A stretch of DNA of 64,000 nucleotides, taken from contig NZ_BLZR01000001.1 of the NCBI RefSeq assembly GCF_014193895.1, positions 248,001-312,000 on the forward strand. Reading direction: 5' to 3'. A model generated the notes under the pieces. That model was given only the letters and a program-made list of their open reading frames with translations, was not told where the DNA came from and ran no database searches. The translations under genes and the position numbers were made by a program. This DNA is from Clostridium fungisolvens. GTDB lineage: Bacteria; Bacillota; Clostridia; Clostridiales; Clostridiaceae. Positions 44,570 through 53,143 of this stretch are shown here, in pieces. Positions within the stretch are counted from its first letter, which is position 1, and the number at the start of each line of letters is the position of its first letter.

Positions 44570-44713
44570 ATGAGAAATAAAATTGCAAAGGTTGTTTTAA
44601 GTGTATTATTGGTAGCAGTAGTTGCTGTTCCTGTTTTAGGGAATGCTTCTCCAAAATTACATGGAGGCATCGTTACTACACAAGGTGGAGAAGTTCCAGA
44701 AACAACATATTAG
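44570..44713 (+). CDS. Exported 47-aa propeptide, probable quorum-sensing pheromone precursor
   Basis: A 47-residue product. N-terminal Arg/Lys (MRNKIAK), a hydrophobic core (VVLSVLLVAVVAVPVLG) and a GNA-SP junction form a standard signal peptide. The remaining 21 residues, SPKLHGGIVTTQ and GGEVPETTY, are small and uncharged to acidic, like peptide pheromone precursors. AAGGGGTGA lies upstream at good spacing, a promoter with an inverted repeat precedes it, and a terminator follows 12 bases after the stop, so it has the full set of gene signals. Its position after an RRNPP-type receptor supports a signalling role. Which part is the mature signal cannot be told from sequence; RRNPP signals usually come from the C-terminal part. 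Confidence 0.82.
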   Translation: MRNKIAKVVLSVLLVAVVAVPVLGNASPKLHGGIVTTQGGEVPETTY

Positions 44714-44724
44714 GCTCAATTGAT

Positions 44725-44771
44725 CAAAAAGCTAGGAGGAGTTTTTATGCTCTTTCTAGCTTTTTCTTTTT
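44725..44771. terminator. Terminator between the peptide gene and the L,D-transpeptidase gene
   Basis: Stem CAAAAAGCTAGgAgGAG / CTCtTtCTAGCTTTTT with T-rich flank, and A-rich on the left, so it can act for both convergent genes. Confidence 0.85.
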
Positions 44772-44784
44772 GTATGTGATAATT

Positions 44785-45990
44785 TTAGTACCAGTATTTA
44801 CTTAAATCACTACTTGGAATTATTAATATCTTAGGATTTTGGCCTGGATCAACCCAAGTTATTAACTCTCTCATTTGTGCCTCTGGCATGGATACACAAC
44901 CTGCAGTTCCGCCACTGCCGTTTATATGAACAAAGATTGCTCCGCCTTTGTTGGCAGTTTGATTAACATTATAATCTGTAACTAGTGCATACTTGTATTG
45001 AGTAGGGTAACTTGCAAGATGTTCAAAATCACCACCAGGATTGTTGTGTATAAGTCTATTGTAAGTCGCACTTCCACTATTAAGATCCCAGTACATATCA
45101 TCAGTAACATTAGCATAGCTATATTTAGTTCCAGGATTATCAGCTACTCCAAAGGCACTTAATATACCAAGTACCCCTGCAGGAGTTTTATTTGTAGATT
45201 GCATTCTATTAGATATATAAGCTAAGCCACTTGTGCCCACTCTTCCGTTAGTTTCAGTTTTTAAGTTCCAGTATTCACCACTTTTTTGATAGAACTTTAT
45301 ATTTGCATAGCTAGAGCTCATGCTGCTAGTTGTAATTAAGATAACCTGGCTACTATTTGACAGCTGAGGGGATTTAAACCCTTTTTTTACCTCAGGCGCT
45401 GGAGTAGCAGGTGTAGTAATGGTAGATTTAGCTGACGTATTACTATTGGTAGCGGCTTTTGCAGCTTCTGCGCTCTTCTGTGCCGCGGCTGCAGCCTCTT
45501 GTTGTTTCCTTGCTGCTTCCTCATCTGCCTTCTTATCATCAGCAGTATACTCAATAAGGTATTTGGAGTTTATCCAACCTTCTTTTGAATCATATTTAAC
45601 CTTGTACCAAACCTCTTGCTTACCTAAAACCTCAACGATAGTTCGCTTTGCCAATTGTTTTGTTACATTAGCAGTTTCAGCTGGATTGTCTCTAAAGTTA
45701 ACTATCTCTGTAGTTTTACCAGCAAACTTCTGCTCTACAAATTGAGGTTCCGACTTTGAGGTAGTAGTTTCAGTTTGCGTTTTATCTTTATTTGAAGCAA
45801 CTTCATTAGTTTTTGTAGTTGTTTCTGCTTTCTTTCCGTCAGTTAAAACAGTTTTATTAGCTTCAGTTTTAACGTTATTATTATTATGTATTAACACACC
45901 AGCTACAGCTGCACATAAAACAACACCAGAAGCTGCAAGTATTATAGATTTTTTTCTATTATTAGTAATAAGTTTTAAAAGCTTGCTCAT
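44785..45990 (-). CDS. L,D-transpeptidase with SH3 domain
   Basis: A 401-residue cell-wall enzyme. A membrane anchor (about 14-36), a Thr/Lys-rich linker, a bacterial SH3 domain (about 95-150; VNFRDNPA, WYKVKYDSKEGWINSKYL), an Ala/Lys-rich helical linker (155-200) and a C-terminal YkuD-type catalytic domain (about 215-400) occur in order. The active site is HINGSGGTAGC with H355 and C365, followed by VSMP. L,D-transpeptidases make 3-3 peptidoglycan cross-links or attach proteins to the wall. AAGGAG precedes the ATG. It is monocistronic and convergent with the peptide gene. Confidence 0.9.
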   Translation of the reverse strand: MSKLLKLITNNRKKSIILAASGVVLCAAVAGVLIHNNNNVKTEANKTVLTDGKKAETTTKTNEVASNKDKTQTETTTSKSEPQFVEQKFAGKTTEIVNFRDNPAETANVTKQLAKRTIVEVLGKQEVWYKVKYDSKEGWINSKYLIEYTADDKKADEEAARKQQEAAAAAQKSAEAAKAATNSNTSAKSTITTPATPAPEVKKGFKSPQLSNSSQVILITTSSMSSSYANIKFYQKSGEYWNLKTETNGRVGTSGLAYISNRMQSTNKTPAGVLGILSAFGVADNPGTKYSYANVTDDMYWDLNSGSATYNRLIHNNPGGDFEHLASYPTQYKYALVTDYNVNQTANKGGAIFVHINGSGGTAGCVSMPEAQMRELITWVDPGQNPKILIIPSSDLSKYWY

Positions 45991-46152
45991 CTAAAAACTC
46001 CTTGCCTTAAAATTATAGCGCTGTAAATAGTTTATCAAAAAAGTAAAAATATTAAAATAGTATATTAACTGTAGGGAAAATTCACTTATAGCGCATTAAG
46101 AAAATAGTTACTTAGTGTATTGTAACAATTATGGATATATTATACTATTATA

Positions 46153-46167
46153 TTGAAATCGTTTGAA
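46153..46167. promoter_or_regulatory. Site TTGAAATCGTTTGAA upstream of the surface-protein gene
   Basis: It shares TGAAATCGTTT with the palindrome at 28181-28193 and lies 65 bases before the TTG start at 46232. It may be a shared operator; evidence is limited to the two matches. Confidence 0.3.
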
Positions 46168-46231
46168 TGTAGGATAGGTACTAGAATAGAAATATATAAT
46201 TAATATGAATAGAATGGATGGAGGGCATGTT

Positions 46232-48214
46232 TTGAAAAGCATAAAGAAAACGTTAAGTTTATTGCTAATTTGTCTTTTTGTTTTTGCAATGGTTCCAGCA
46301 AATGTTTTTGGTGATATTGCTAAAGCTGAGACAAGTGATTCTAAGTTTTTAAAATATAATGAAGGATTTGTTTCAAGTGAAAAAATATATAAAGACAAGG
46401 CGCTAATGCAAATATCTTATAGAGGATATAATAAGGGAGTTTATTATTTCAATAATGGTAAAGTATTAGGAGTTGGAAAATTTGTACATTCGGATTTTAG
46501 TGAAAATAAAGAAATTATAAATGAATATAATAACGAAAACCCTGGAGTTGGAGCAGTTTTTGATTTGGAACAAGGGGAAGTAACTGGATCATATGATTTA
46601 AACGTGTTAGATAATACTTTGAAAAATAAATACGGTAAGGAAAACCTCGATGTTGGTCGTTTAAGCATAGCTGATGATAAAAATGGAATTTGGTATATTT
46701 ATAATATTTATGAAGGGCATAATATAAAATCCAGAGGCATACTAACTCCTAGTAAGAAGATAGTGGAAGTGGACGCTGGAGATTCTTGGGTAACATATAC
46801 AGGTTCTTCTGATAAGTTTTATGGAATAATAAAAGGACCTTCTGTTGATTCAGATTTAACTGATACCTATTTACGAACTATAGAAAGTAATGGAACTACA
46901 AAGGATATAAAGATTGATGAACGTATATCTCGTAACTATAATATTAGAAATATAATGGTTGCTAATAATAAATTTTATATACAGCTGGAAAGCCCATCTA
47001 ACTTTATCTATGGTGAAAAAATTATGGATGGTTACTATGAATTGATAGAAGATCAGAATGTGCTTTGCAAGGGCGATATGTTAGTTGAATGTACTGATGT
47101 TCAGTTTAAACTAACTAAAGATTCTAATGGATGTATTTGGTATGTAAAGGATGGCGCATTATATAAATTTGATAATAATAAATGGATTATGAAATATGAA
47201 GTTGATAAAAGAATGAATAGAGTAGTAGCTTATGATGATAATAATTTCGTTTTATCATATTCGCTTGAAGGAAATAAGATAATTGGTGATAATAACACAA
47301 CAACGTACACTATGAATGGTGGTTACACGCTGGTTCAAAATGGAAAGAATATAACAATAGATTATGAGGGGCCATCAACACAAGATATAACTGGAAGTGA
47401 CAAAAGTAATAATGGGAGCACAGGTTCTGATTTAAATAATGCTTCTAATATAAATGCAACAAATGGACAAAGCACATCAATACAAACTAATGGAGTGCCT
47501 AATATAATAACTGAAAAAGCAGTTGTAGGTCTAGTTAAAGATGGAGTCTTACCAATACAAGTAAATAAGCTGAATAGAAATGAAGTAAATCTGGTAGAAG
47601 CCTCCAGTACAACTAATGCTAATAAATTAGAAGTTACAATAGCAGATACAAAAGCTATAAGAGAAGGCACAGGCTCGCTTCAAATAAAAATGGGACAAAG
47701 CTCTGTGATAAACTTACCTTTTTCAGCCATAGATAAGAGTCTACTTACTGATAAAGCTAAAGTAATTTTAAGTACTTCAGCTGAAAGTAACACAGATTTA
47801 GTCAAGGGTTTAAAAGCTGTGAAGAAGCTATATAGTATTGATGTTGAAGTGGTTGATGGAGAGAAGAAAACAGCTGTTCATAAGCTTGCTAATGGAGAGT
47901 CAGAAATAAATTTCACTTTAAGTGATGAAGAGTTAACTGATTTAAATAAGAGTAATTTAGCAATATTCTACTACAATGAAGATACAAAGAAATTTGAGTA
48001 CATTGAAACAAAGGTAGATGGAAACAAAGTAACCTTTAAGACACCTCATTTTAGTAAATTTATAATAGCAGAGAAGTCAAAAAAAAGTAAAGAAATAATC
48101 CCTAAAACAGAAACAAGGTTTGATGCTAAGACAATAGCTATTATAGCAAGCATATTAGTAGTACTAGGAATCGGGGCTTTAGGATTTAGAAAATTTGTAA
48201 AGCTTAATAAGTAA
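46232..48214 (+). CDS. Secreted, C-terminally anchored surface protein
   Basis: A 660-residue exported protein. The signal peptide is KSIKKTLSLLLICLFVFAMVPANVFG. Residues about 40-390 have strand-rich repeats with Tyr/Lys/Asp. A low-complexity Ser/Asn/Gly segment (about 395-425) leads to a beta domain (about 430-600) with KVILSTSAES. The end, IPKTETRFDAKTIAIIASILVVLGIGALGFRKFVKLNK in outline, has a PKT-type motif, a hydrophobic helix and a basic tail, like a sortase signal; PKTE in place of PKTG is atypical. TTG at 46232 follows GGAGGG and puts the signal peptide at the very N-terminus; an ATG at 46205 lacks a site. The function is unknown; adhesion or a wall role is inferred. Confidence 0.75.
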   Translation: MKSIKKTLSLLLICLFVFAMVPANVFGDIAKAETSDSKFLKYNEGFVSSEKIYKDKALMQISYRGYNKGVYYFNNGKVLGVGKFVHSDFSENKEIINEYNNENPGVGAVFDLEQGEVTGSYDLNVLDNTLKNKYGKENLDVGRLSIADDKNGIWYIYNIYEGHNIKSRGILTPSKKIVEVDAGDSWVTYTGSSDKFYGIIKGPSVDSDLTDTYLRTIESNGTTKDIKIDERISRNYNIRNIMVANNKFYIQLESPSNFIYGEKIMDGYYELIEDQNVLCKGDMLVECTDVQFKLTKDSNGCIWYVKDGALYKFDNNKWIMKYEVDKRMNRVVAYDDNNFVLSYSLEGNKIIGDNNTTTYTMNGGYTLVQNGKNITIDYEGPSTQDITGSDKSNNGSTGSDLNNASNINATNGQSTSIQTNGVPNIITEKAVVGLVKDGVLPIQVNKLNRNEVNLVEASSTTNANKLEVTIADTKAIREGTGSLQIKMGQSSVINLPFSAIDKSLLTDKAKVILSTSAESNTDLVKGLKAVKKLYSIDVEVVDGEKKTAVHKLANGESEINFTLSDEELTDLNKSNLAIFYYNEDTKKFEYIETKVDGNKVTFKTPHFSKFIIAEKSKKSKEIIPKTETRFDAKTIAIIASILVVLGIGALGFRKFVKLNK

Positions 48215-48393
48215 TAAAAATGCATATGTGAATAACTTATAGATAGCAAAATAGTGTATATATAAGTAGTCAATTGTAACCTAAGTGCTGGTTTTTATAT
48301 CTATGAAAGAAATATGTAGAAACGTATAAAATTATTAATGTTAATAATTAATATTAACATTGTTAAATAGATGGGAATTACTTATAATGGAAG

Positions 48394-48416
48394 AGGTGGC
48401 TAGGCCACTTTTTTAC
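48394..48416 (+). terminator. Short intrinsic terminator after the surface-protein gene
   Basis: Stem GTGGC / GCCAC with a TAG loop and six Ts. It is short but GC-rich. Confidence 0.7.
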
Positions 48417-48502
48417 TGTTAAGGAAGTAAAGATTTTTATGGCATCTAGATTTAGAAATTTCAAGTGTTTATCATAGCTTTTTAAGGAACACAGTAAAAA
48501 AT

Positions 48503-48560
48503 AAAACTTGTTCGCCTGCCAGAATTTCTTCACGTACGTTCAGAAAAGGCAGATGCGCAA
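48503..48560. repeat. Intergenic repeat, family C copy 2
   Basis: AAAACTTGTTCGCCTGCCAG, then AATTTCTTCACGTACGTTC and GGCAGATGCGCAAAA. The outer parts TTGTTCGCCTGCC and GGCAGATGCGCAA are imperfect inverted repeats. It runs straight into the terminator at 48559. Confidence 0.75.
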
Positions 48561-48599
48561 AAAAAGCTCACTGAAGAAGATCGCTTCAGCGACTTTTTT
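48559..48599 (+). terminator. Intrinsic terminator attached to repeat C2
   Basis: Stem AAAAAGcTCaCTGAAG / CTTCAGcGACTTTTT. It is nearly identical in design to those at 21251 and 50540. Confidence 0.75.
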
Positions 48600-48687
48600 A
48601 ATAATATAGTGACTTTCTTACTGAAAAAATTTTATCAATAAAACTATGTTGATTTGATACTATATTTTAACTGAAGGAGGAGATAGT

Positions 48688-50499
48688 TTGATTAAAGACG
48701 TAATTATTTTTGTTTTACCATTTTTGATTCCCTACACTGTAATTGGATTTGAAGCTGGTAATATACTTTTACCTTTAGTGGCAATCTTATATATTGCGAT
48801 ATATGTAAAAAAAGTTACTTTAAACAGAAATATAATAATTGCATTAGGTATCCTATTTCTTTTGGCTGTAATCTCCTTAGTAAGTAATTTCAATTTTTTA
48901 GCTTTAGGAGGAGTAAGTCTATATTTATCTCCTATACTTTATTATGTGATCTATTGTTCTCTGAAGGAAGATAAGAGAAAAGATGACATAATGAAATATA
49001 CAGTGTATATAATGGCTATAGCTTCTTTTTTGTCAGTTGTTTATAAAAGTATGTATCTAAATCAAAGAGTCTTTGGATTGTTTGGTTATGCTAATACTTT
49101 TGCATTAGCACTTTTGGTTCTTATACATATAAACAATATAAGAAAAGAAGATTTTTATAAGATAACCATAGATATTATATTTATAACTTCAATATTTTTT
49201 ACTGGCTCAAGGAATACCTTTTTATGGTTAGTTATATGTAGCGTAGTTATTGCAGTAAGTAAAAGACAAATTAAGCCTATTATTAATATTTTAATGGGAC
49301 TTATGGTATATATTTTGATATCAACAATTTCTATAGCAGGACTATTACTTGCACCGATACTTATATACATATATGAATCAATAGCTAAAGGAACTAGTAA
49401 AGGCTACAAAAAGAGAAAAATAATCTTTGCTTTAGTTATAATTATTACTGCATTTATAGTTATCTTAGTTACAGGTAGCAGTAATAGTATTGAAAGAATA
49501 AGAAATATATCTTTTATCAATAGATCAATTCAGGAAATACTAATAATCTTTGGGGATACTATTAAAGACATTGAAAAAATACCTTTTGGACATGGAATTA
49601 ATACTTTTAGTAAACTGCAATATTATTTTCAGAGTGCCTATTATAGTGTAAAGTATGTGCATAATTCAATTTTGCAGATAGCTTTTGATATAGGAATTTT
49701 TGCAGTTATTCCGTTTTTATATTTGATATTCTATGTTGTAATTAAAATATGCAAGAATTTTAATGATAAAAACAAAGCTATAAATGTTTTAAACTTAAGC
49801 ATTTTACTTATAATATTTTTTCACAGTTTATTAGATTTTGATTTTTCATTTTCAAGTATATTTGCACTTTATATGCTACCATTTTCAGTTTTACTAGATA
49901 GCAATAAAGAGTTTTATTTAAGAAAAAAAAGCATTGTTTCAGCAATCTGTGGAATGTTTATATTCTTATCAGTAATTCTCTATAATGAAGGCACATTAAA
50001 ATTAGGAAAGTACATGATAAATAGTAGTAACTATGAAACTGGAAGAAGTATTATTTCAACTGTTCTACTTCGAGATAGCAGATATTATCAGCTAATGAGT
50101 GATAGCTATAGAGATCAGTATTCCGAAATTCATGATCCTGATATGCTAAAAAAAATGGAAGATAATTTAGGAGCAGCAATTAGATATGACGGGGAAGATC
50201 TAAATCTTAAATGGAATATGGCGTATGTAAAAGGTAAGCAGGGAAAGTATGAGGATGCTATTAGTATTTGGAATAATATAATCTCAGTAGAGAAATATAA
50301 TCCAAAGGTTTATAAAACCTATTATAATTATCTAACTGATTTAGAGGAAAATAGCAGCAAGAGCTTTACTAAGCAGATTGAAAGAATTAAACAAAAGCAT
50401 GATGAAGCATATTTAAGTCTAAATCCAAGAAGTAAATATGTAAGACATCAATTAAAGAAGAGTTTTAATGAGACTTTGGAGATGGATATAAAAGATTAA
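48688..50499 (+). CDS. O-antigen ligase/polymerase-like membrane protein with TPR-like tail
   Basis: A 603-residue protein. About ten membrane helices span residues 1-430. The Wzy_C-type segment has FTGSRNTFLWL near residue 170 and GHGINTFSKLQYYF...YVHNSILQIAFDIG near residues 300-335, typical of O-antigen ligase and polymerase proteins (the conserved Arg and His). The last 170 residues are soluble with a TPR-like helix pair (NMAYVKGKQGKYEDAISIWNNII). Proteins of this kind join or polymerise lipid-linked glycans outside the membrane. It sits 590 bases before the exopolysaccharide operon and may provide the polymerase missing there. The TTG at 48688 follows GGAGGAGATAG. A terminator follows at 50540. 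Confidence 0.85.
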   Translation: MIKDVIIFVLPFLIPYTVIGFEAGNILLPLVAILYIAIYVKKVTLNRNIIIALGILFLLAVISLVSNFNFLALGGVSLYLSPILYYVIYCSLKEDKRKDDIMKYTVYIMAIASFLSVVYKSMYLNQRVFGLFGYANTFALALLVLIHINNIRKEDFYKITIDIIFITSIFFTGSRNTFLWLVICSVVIAVSKRQIKPIINILMGLMVYILISTISIAGLLLAPILIYIYESIAKGTSKGYKKRKIIFALVIIITAFIVILVTGSSNSIERIRNISFINRSIQEILIIFGDTIKDIEKIPFGHGINTFSKLQYYFQSAYYSVKYVHNSILQIAFDIGIFAVIPFLYLIFYVVIKICKNFNDKNKAINVLNLSILLIIFFHSLLDFDFSFSSIFALYMLPFSVLLDSNKEFYLRKKSIVSAICGMFIFLSVILYNEGTLKLGKYMINSSNYETGRSIISTVLLRDSRYYQLMSDSYRDQYSEIHDPDMLKKMEDNLGAAIRYDGEDLNLKWNMAYVKGKQGKYEDAISIWNNIISVEKYNPKVYKTYYNYLTDLEENSSKSFTKQIERIKQKHDEAYLSLNPRSKYVRHQLKKSFNETLEMDIKD

Positions 50500-50539
50500 A
50501 AAGCATAATTATAGCACTATACTATTAAATGATATACAG

Positions 50540-50578
50540 AAAACTCACTGAGGAAATTTGCTTCAGTGAGTTTTTTTT
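50540..50578 (+). terminator. Intrinsic terminator after the ligase-like gene
   Basis: Stem AAAACTCACTGAgG / CTTCAGTGAGTTTT with eight Ts. Confidence 0.9.
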
Positions 50579-50957
50579 ATTCCCATTATGTGAAAATATG
50601 TGATGAATGTATTGAAAAGTCAACTGATTTATATGATACAAAGACTGAGAAAATCCGAGAAAACAGGAGAAAGTATCAGTATATTTAGCTTTATTAACAT
50701 CAAAATGCATTATTGGAAGATATAAGTGAGAATGAGATGTGATAAATTACAAAAAAAAATAGATAAATTGTATAATATCACAATGGGTTCGACAAAAAAA
50801 TTTTAATGACAAAAAAGATATCATCAATAAGTTTGTTTACAATATATTCCATAAAAATATTTGTCTATAAAATGTACTTGTGAATAAATATTATAATTCC
50901 ACTAAACAAAAAGTAAAAATAAGTGAAAAAAATGTGAAAAATTCATGAATAGTAAAA
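50579..50957. other. AT-rich upstream region of the exopolysaccharide operon
   Basis: About 380 bases with no open frame or repeat that I can support. Together with the promoter at 50958 it forms a long upstream region, where regulators of the operon would be expected to bind. Confidence 0.4.
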
Positions 50958-50987
50958 TTGGACATACAAAAATTATAGCATTATAAT
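50958..50987 (+). promoter_or_regulatory. Probable promoter of the exopolysaccharide operon
   Basis: TTGGAC, an 18-bp spacer and TATAAT, about 104 bases before the first gene. The spacing is one base above optimal. No terminator lies between it and the gene. Confidence 0.6.
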
Positions 50988-51090
50988 AAAAACGTTACAA
51001 AAATGTTAAAAATTAACAAACAAAATTGGAATTTTATATGAACTTTATAAATAAATATATAACATTATAAATTTGGTGTGAGGGGGAAGC

Positions 51091-51816
51091 ATGATGTCTG
51101 GCCTTGGAGAAGAATTGTTTGGTGCAGAAATCCAAGATGAATTAGCTATGGAAGAAGAAATAAGTATAAAACAGGAAGTTCAAGATGATTTTGCTATCAA
51201 TGGCGACAGGAGAATTGTCTATCGAGCAGTAAAAAGACTTCTAGATTTGCTAGGTGCTTTCTTCGGCTTGATAGTGGCATCACCTGTTTTTTTAATCACT
51301 TCTATCTTGATAAAGCTAGATTCAAAGGGGCAAGTAATCTTTTCACAAGAAAGAGTTGGCCTTAATGGTAAAACATTTAAGATGTATAAGTTTAGATCTA
51401 TGGTTACCAACGCTGAGGAACTTAAAGAGAAGCTTCATAAGCAAAATGAGATGAGCGGGCCGATGTTTAAGATAAAGGAAGATCCTAGAGTAACTAAGCT
51501 AGGAAAATTTATAAGAAGAACAAGCATAGACGAGCTCCCGCAGCTTATAAATGTGCTTAAGGGTGACATGAGCCTAGTTGGCCCAAGACCAAGTTTACCG
51601 AGGGAAGTAACTATGTTTGAGCCTTGGATGCTTGAAAGGCTTAATGTGAAACCCGGTTTAACTTGCTACTGGCAGGTTTCAGGAAGAAATGATATAGACT
51701 TTGAGGATTGGATGAAGCTGGATGTTAAGTATGTTAGAGAAAGAAATACTTTCTTAGATATAAAACTTATTTTTAAAACTATAGGTGTATTGTTTGGGGA
51801 TGAACATGCAAGGTAG
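51091..51816 (+). CDS. Priming sugar transferase (undecaprenyl-phosphate hexose-1-phosphate transferase)
   Basis: A 241-residue membrane protein of the bacterial sugar transferase family. An acidic N-terminus (1-45), one hydrophobic re-entrant segment (about 55-80, KRLLDLLGAFFGLIVASPVFL), then the catalytic part with KFRSM, DPRVTKLGKFIRRTSIDELPQL, GDMSLVGPRP and PGLTCYWQVSGRN. It transfers a hexose-1-phosphate from a nucleotide sugar to undecaprenyl phosphate at the cytoplasmic membrane face and so starts each repeat unit. Full-length WbaP proteins have an extra N-terminal membrane domain, which this short form lacks. GAGGGGGAAGC precedes the ATG. It is the first gene of the operon; the next starts 12 bases on. 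Confidence 0.94.
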   Translation: MMSGLGEELFGAEIQDELAMEEEISIKQEVQDDFAINGDRRIVYRAVKRLLDLLGAFFGLIVASPVFLITSILIKLDSKGQVIFSQERVGLNGKTFKMYKFRSMVTNAEELKEKLHKQNEMSGPMFKIKEDPRVTKLGKFIRRTSIDELPQLINVLKGDMSLVGPRPSLPREVTMFEPWMLERLNVKPGLTCYWQVSGRNDIDFEDWMKLDVKYVRERNTFLDIKLIFKTIGVLFGDEHAR

Positions 51817-51828
51817 GGGGAATTGATA

Positions 51829-53133
51829 ATGAAATTAGTAGTAGCAGGTACAGGGTATGTAGGACTAGTAACAGGAGCTTGCCTTTCAGAAGTTGGACAC
51901 AAAGTAGTATGTGTTGATATTGATTCTAATAAGGTTGAGATGATGAAAAAAGGTATTTCACCTATCTATGAACCTGGTTTAGATGAACTTTTGATGAGTA
52001 ATTATGAAAAAGGAAGAATTGATTTTACATTAGACTATGTTAATGCATATAAAGATGCAGATGTAGTGTTTATAGGAGTAGGTACCCCCGAAAGAGAGGA
52101 TGGATCTGCCAACCTAGAATATGTGTATAATGTCGCAAAACAAATAGCAGAGAATATAGAGAAAGATTGCTTAGTAGTAGTTAAATCTACAGTTCCAATA
52201 GGTACTAATGACAAGGTAGAAGACTATATAAAATCTAATTTGAAAAATAAGGTTAGTATAGAAGTTGCTTCAAATCCAGAATTTTTATCTCAAGGGACAG
52301 CTATAAAAGACACTTTACATGCAAGTAGGATTGTTGTAGGAGTTGAGTCTCAGAGAGCGGAGTCAATCTTAAGAGAAGTTTATGAAAGATTTAACCAGCC
52401 AATTGTTGTCACTAATAGAAGAAGTGCGGAGATGATAAAGTATGCTTCAAATGATTTTTTAGCCTTAAAAATATCTTTTGTTAACGAAATAGCAAATCTA
52501 TGTGAGATTGTAGGTGCAAATATTGAAGATGTCACTAAAGGGATGTCCTATGATGAAAGAATAGGAAGTAAGTTCTTAAAAGCAGGTATAGGATATGGGG
52601 GATCTTGTTTCCCGAAGGATACAAAAGCTCTTCACTGGCTAGCTTCAGATAATGGGTATGAGCTTAAAACCGTAAAGGCTACTATAGAAGTTAACGAAAA
52701 TCAGAAGTTTAAATTAATTAGAAAGGCAATACAGAAGTATGGAACTCTTAAAGGCAAAAAGGTTGCAGTGCTGGGACTTACCTTTAAGCCAGGAACTGAT
52801 GATTTAAGAGAAGCTCCATCCATTCCAAACGTAAGAAGACTTTTAGAGGAAGGTGCTGAAGTTATAGCTTACGATCCTGTTGGAATTAAGAATTTTAGAA
52901 GAATCTATCCCAGTGGAGTCAATTATGTTGAAAATCCTGAAGATGCATTAAGGGATGCTGATTTGGCTTTTATATTCACTGAGTGGGAAGAAATAAAGAA
53001 GGTTAACCTTTTAAGATATAAGGAATTGATGAATAAAGCAGTTCTTTTTGATGGAAGAAACTGTCATGATATTTCTGAGGCATTAACTGCTGGGGTTGAG
53101 TACTATTCAATTGGTAAAAAGGAGATAGTTTAG
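51829..53133 (+). CDS. ugd: UDP-glucose 6-dehydrogenase
   Basis: A 434-residue cytosolic enzyme that oxidises UDP-glucose to UDP-glucuronate with two NAD. The N-terminal Rossmann motif is GTGYVGLVTGACLSEVGH. VKSTVPIGT and ASNPEFLSQGTA are family landmarks, and C260 in GGSCFPKDTKAL is the catalytic thiol. The C-terminal substrate-binding domain has LGLTFKPGTDDLREAP. The ATG at 51829 follows GGGGG (51816-51820), while the TTG at 51823 is too close. Its place between the priming enzyme and manC shows that the polymer probably contains glucuronate. Confidence 0.96.
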   Translation: MKLVVAGTGYVGLVTGACLSEVGHKVVCVDIDSNKVEMMKKGISPIYEPGLDELLMSNYEKGRIDFTLDYVNAYKDADVVFIGVGTPEREDGSANLEYVYNVAKQIAENIEKDCLVVVKSTVPIGTNDKVEDYIKSNLKNKVSIEVASNPEFLSQGTAIKDTLHASRIVVGVESQRAESILREVYERFNQPIVVTNRRSAEMIKYASNDFLALKISFVNEIANLCEIVGANIEDVTKGMSYDERIGSKFLKAGIGYGGSCFPKDTKALHWLASDNGYELKTVKATIEVNENQKFKLIRKAIQKYGTLKGKKVAVLGLTFKPGTDDLREAPSIPNVRRLLEEGAEVIAYDPVGIKNFRRIYPSGVNYVENPEDALRDADLAFIFTEWEEIKKVNLLRYKELMNKAVLFDGRNCHDISEALTAGVEYYSIGKKEIV

Positions 53134-53143
53134 GGGGGATTTT

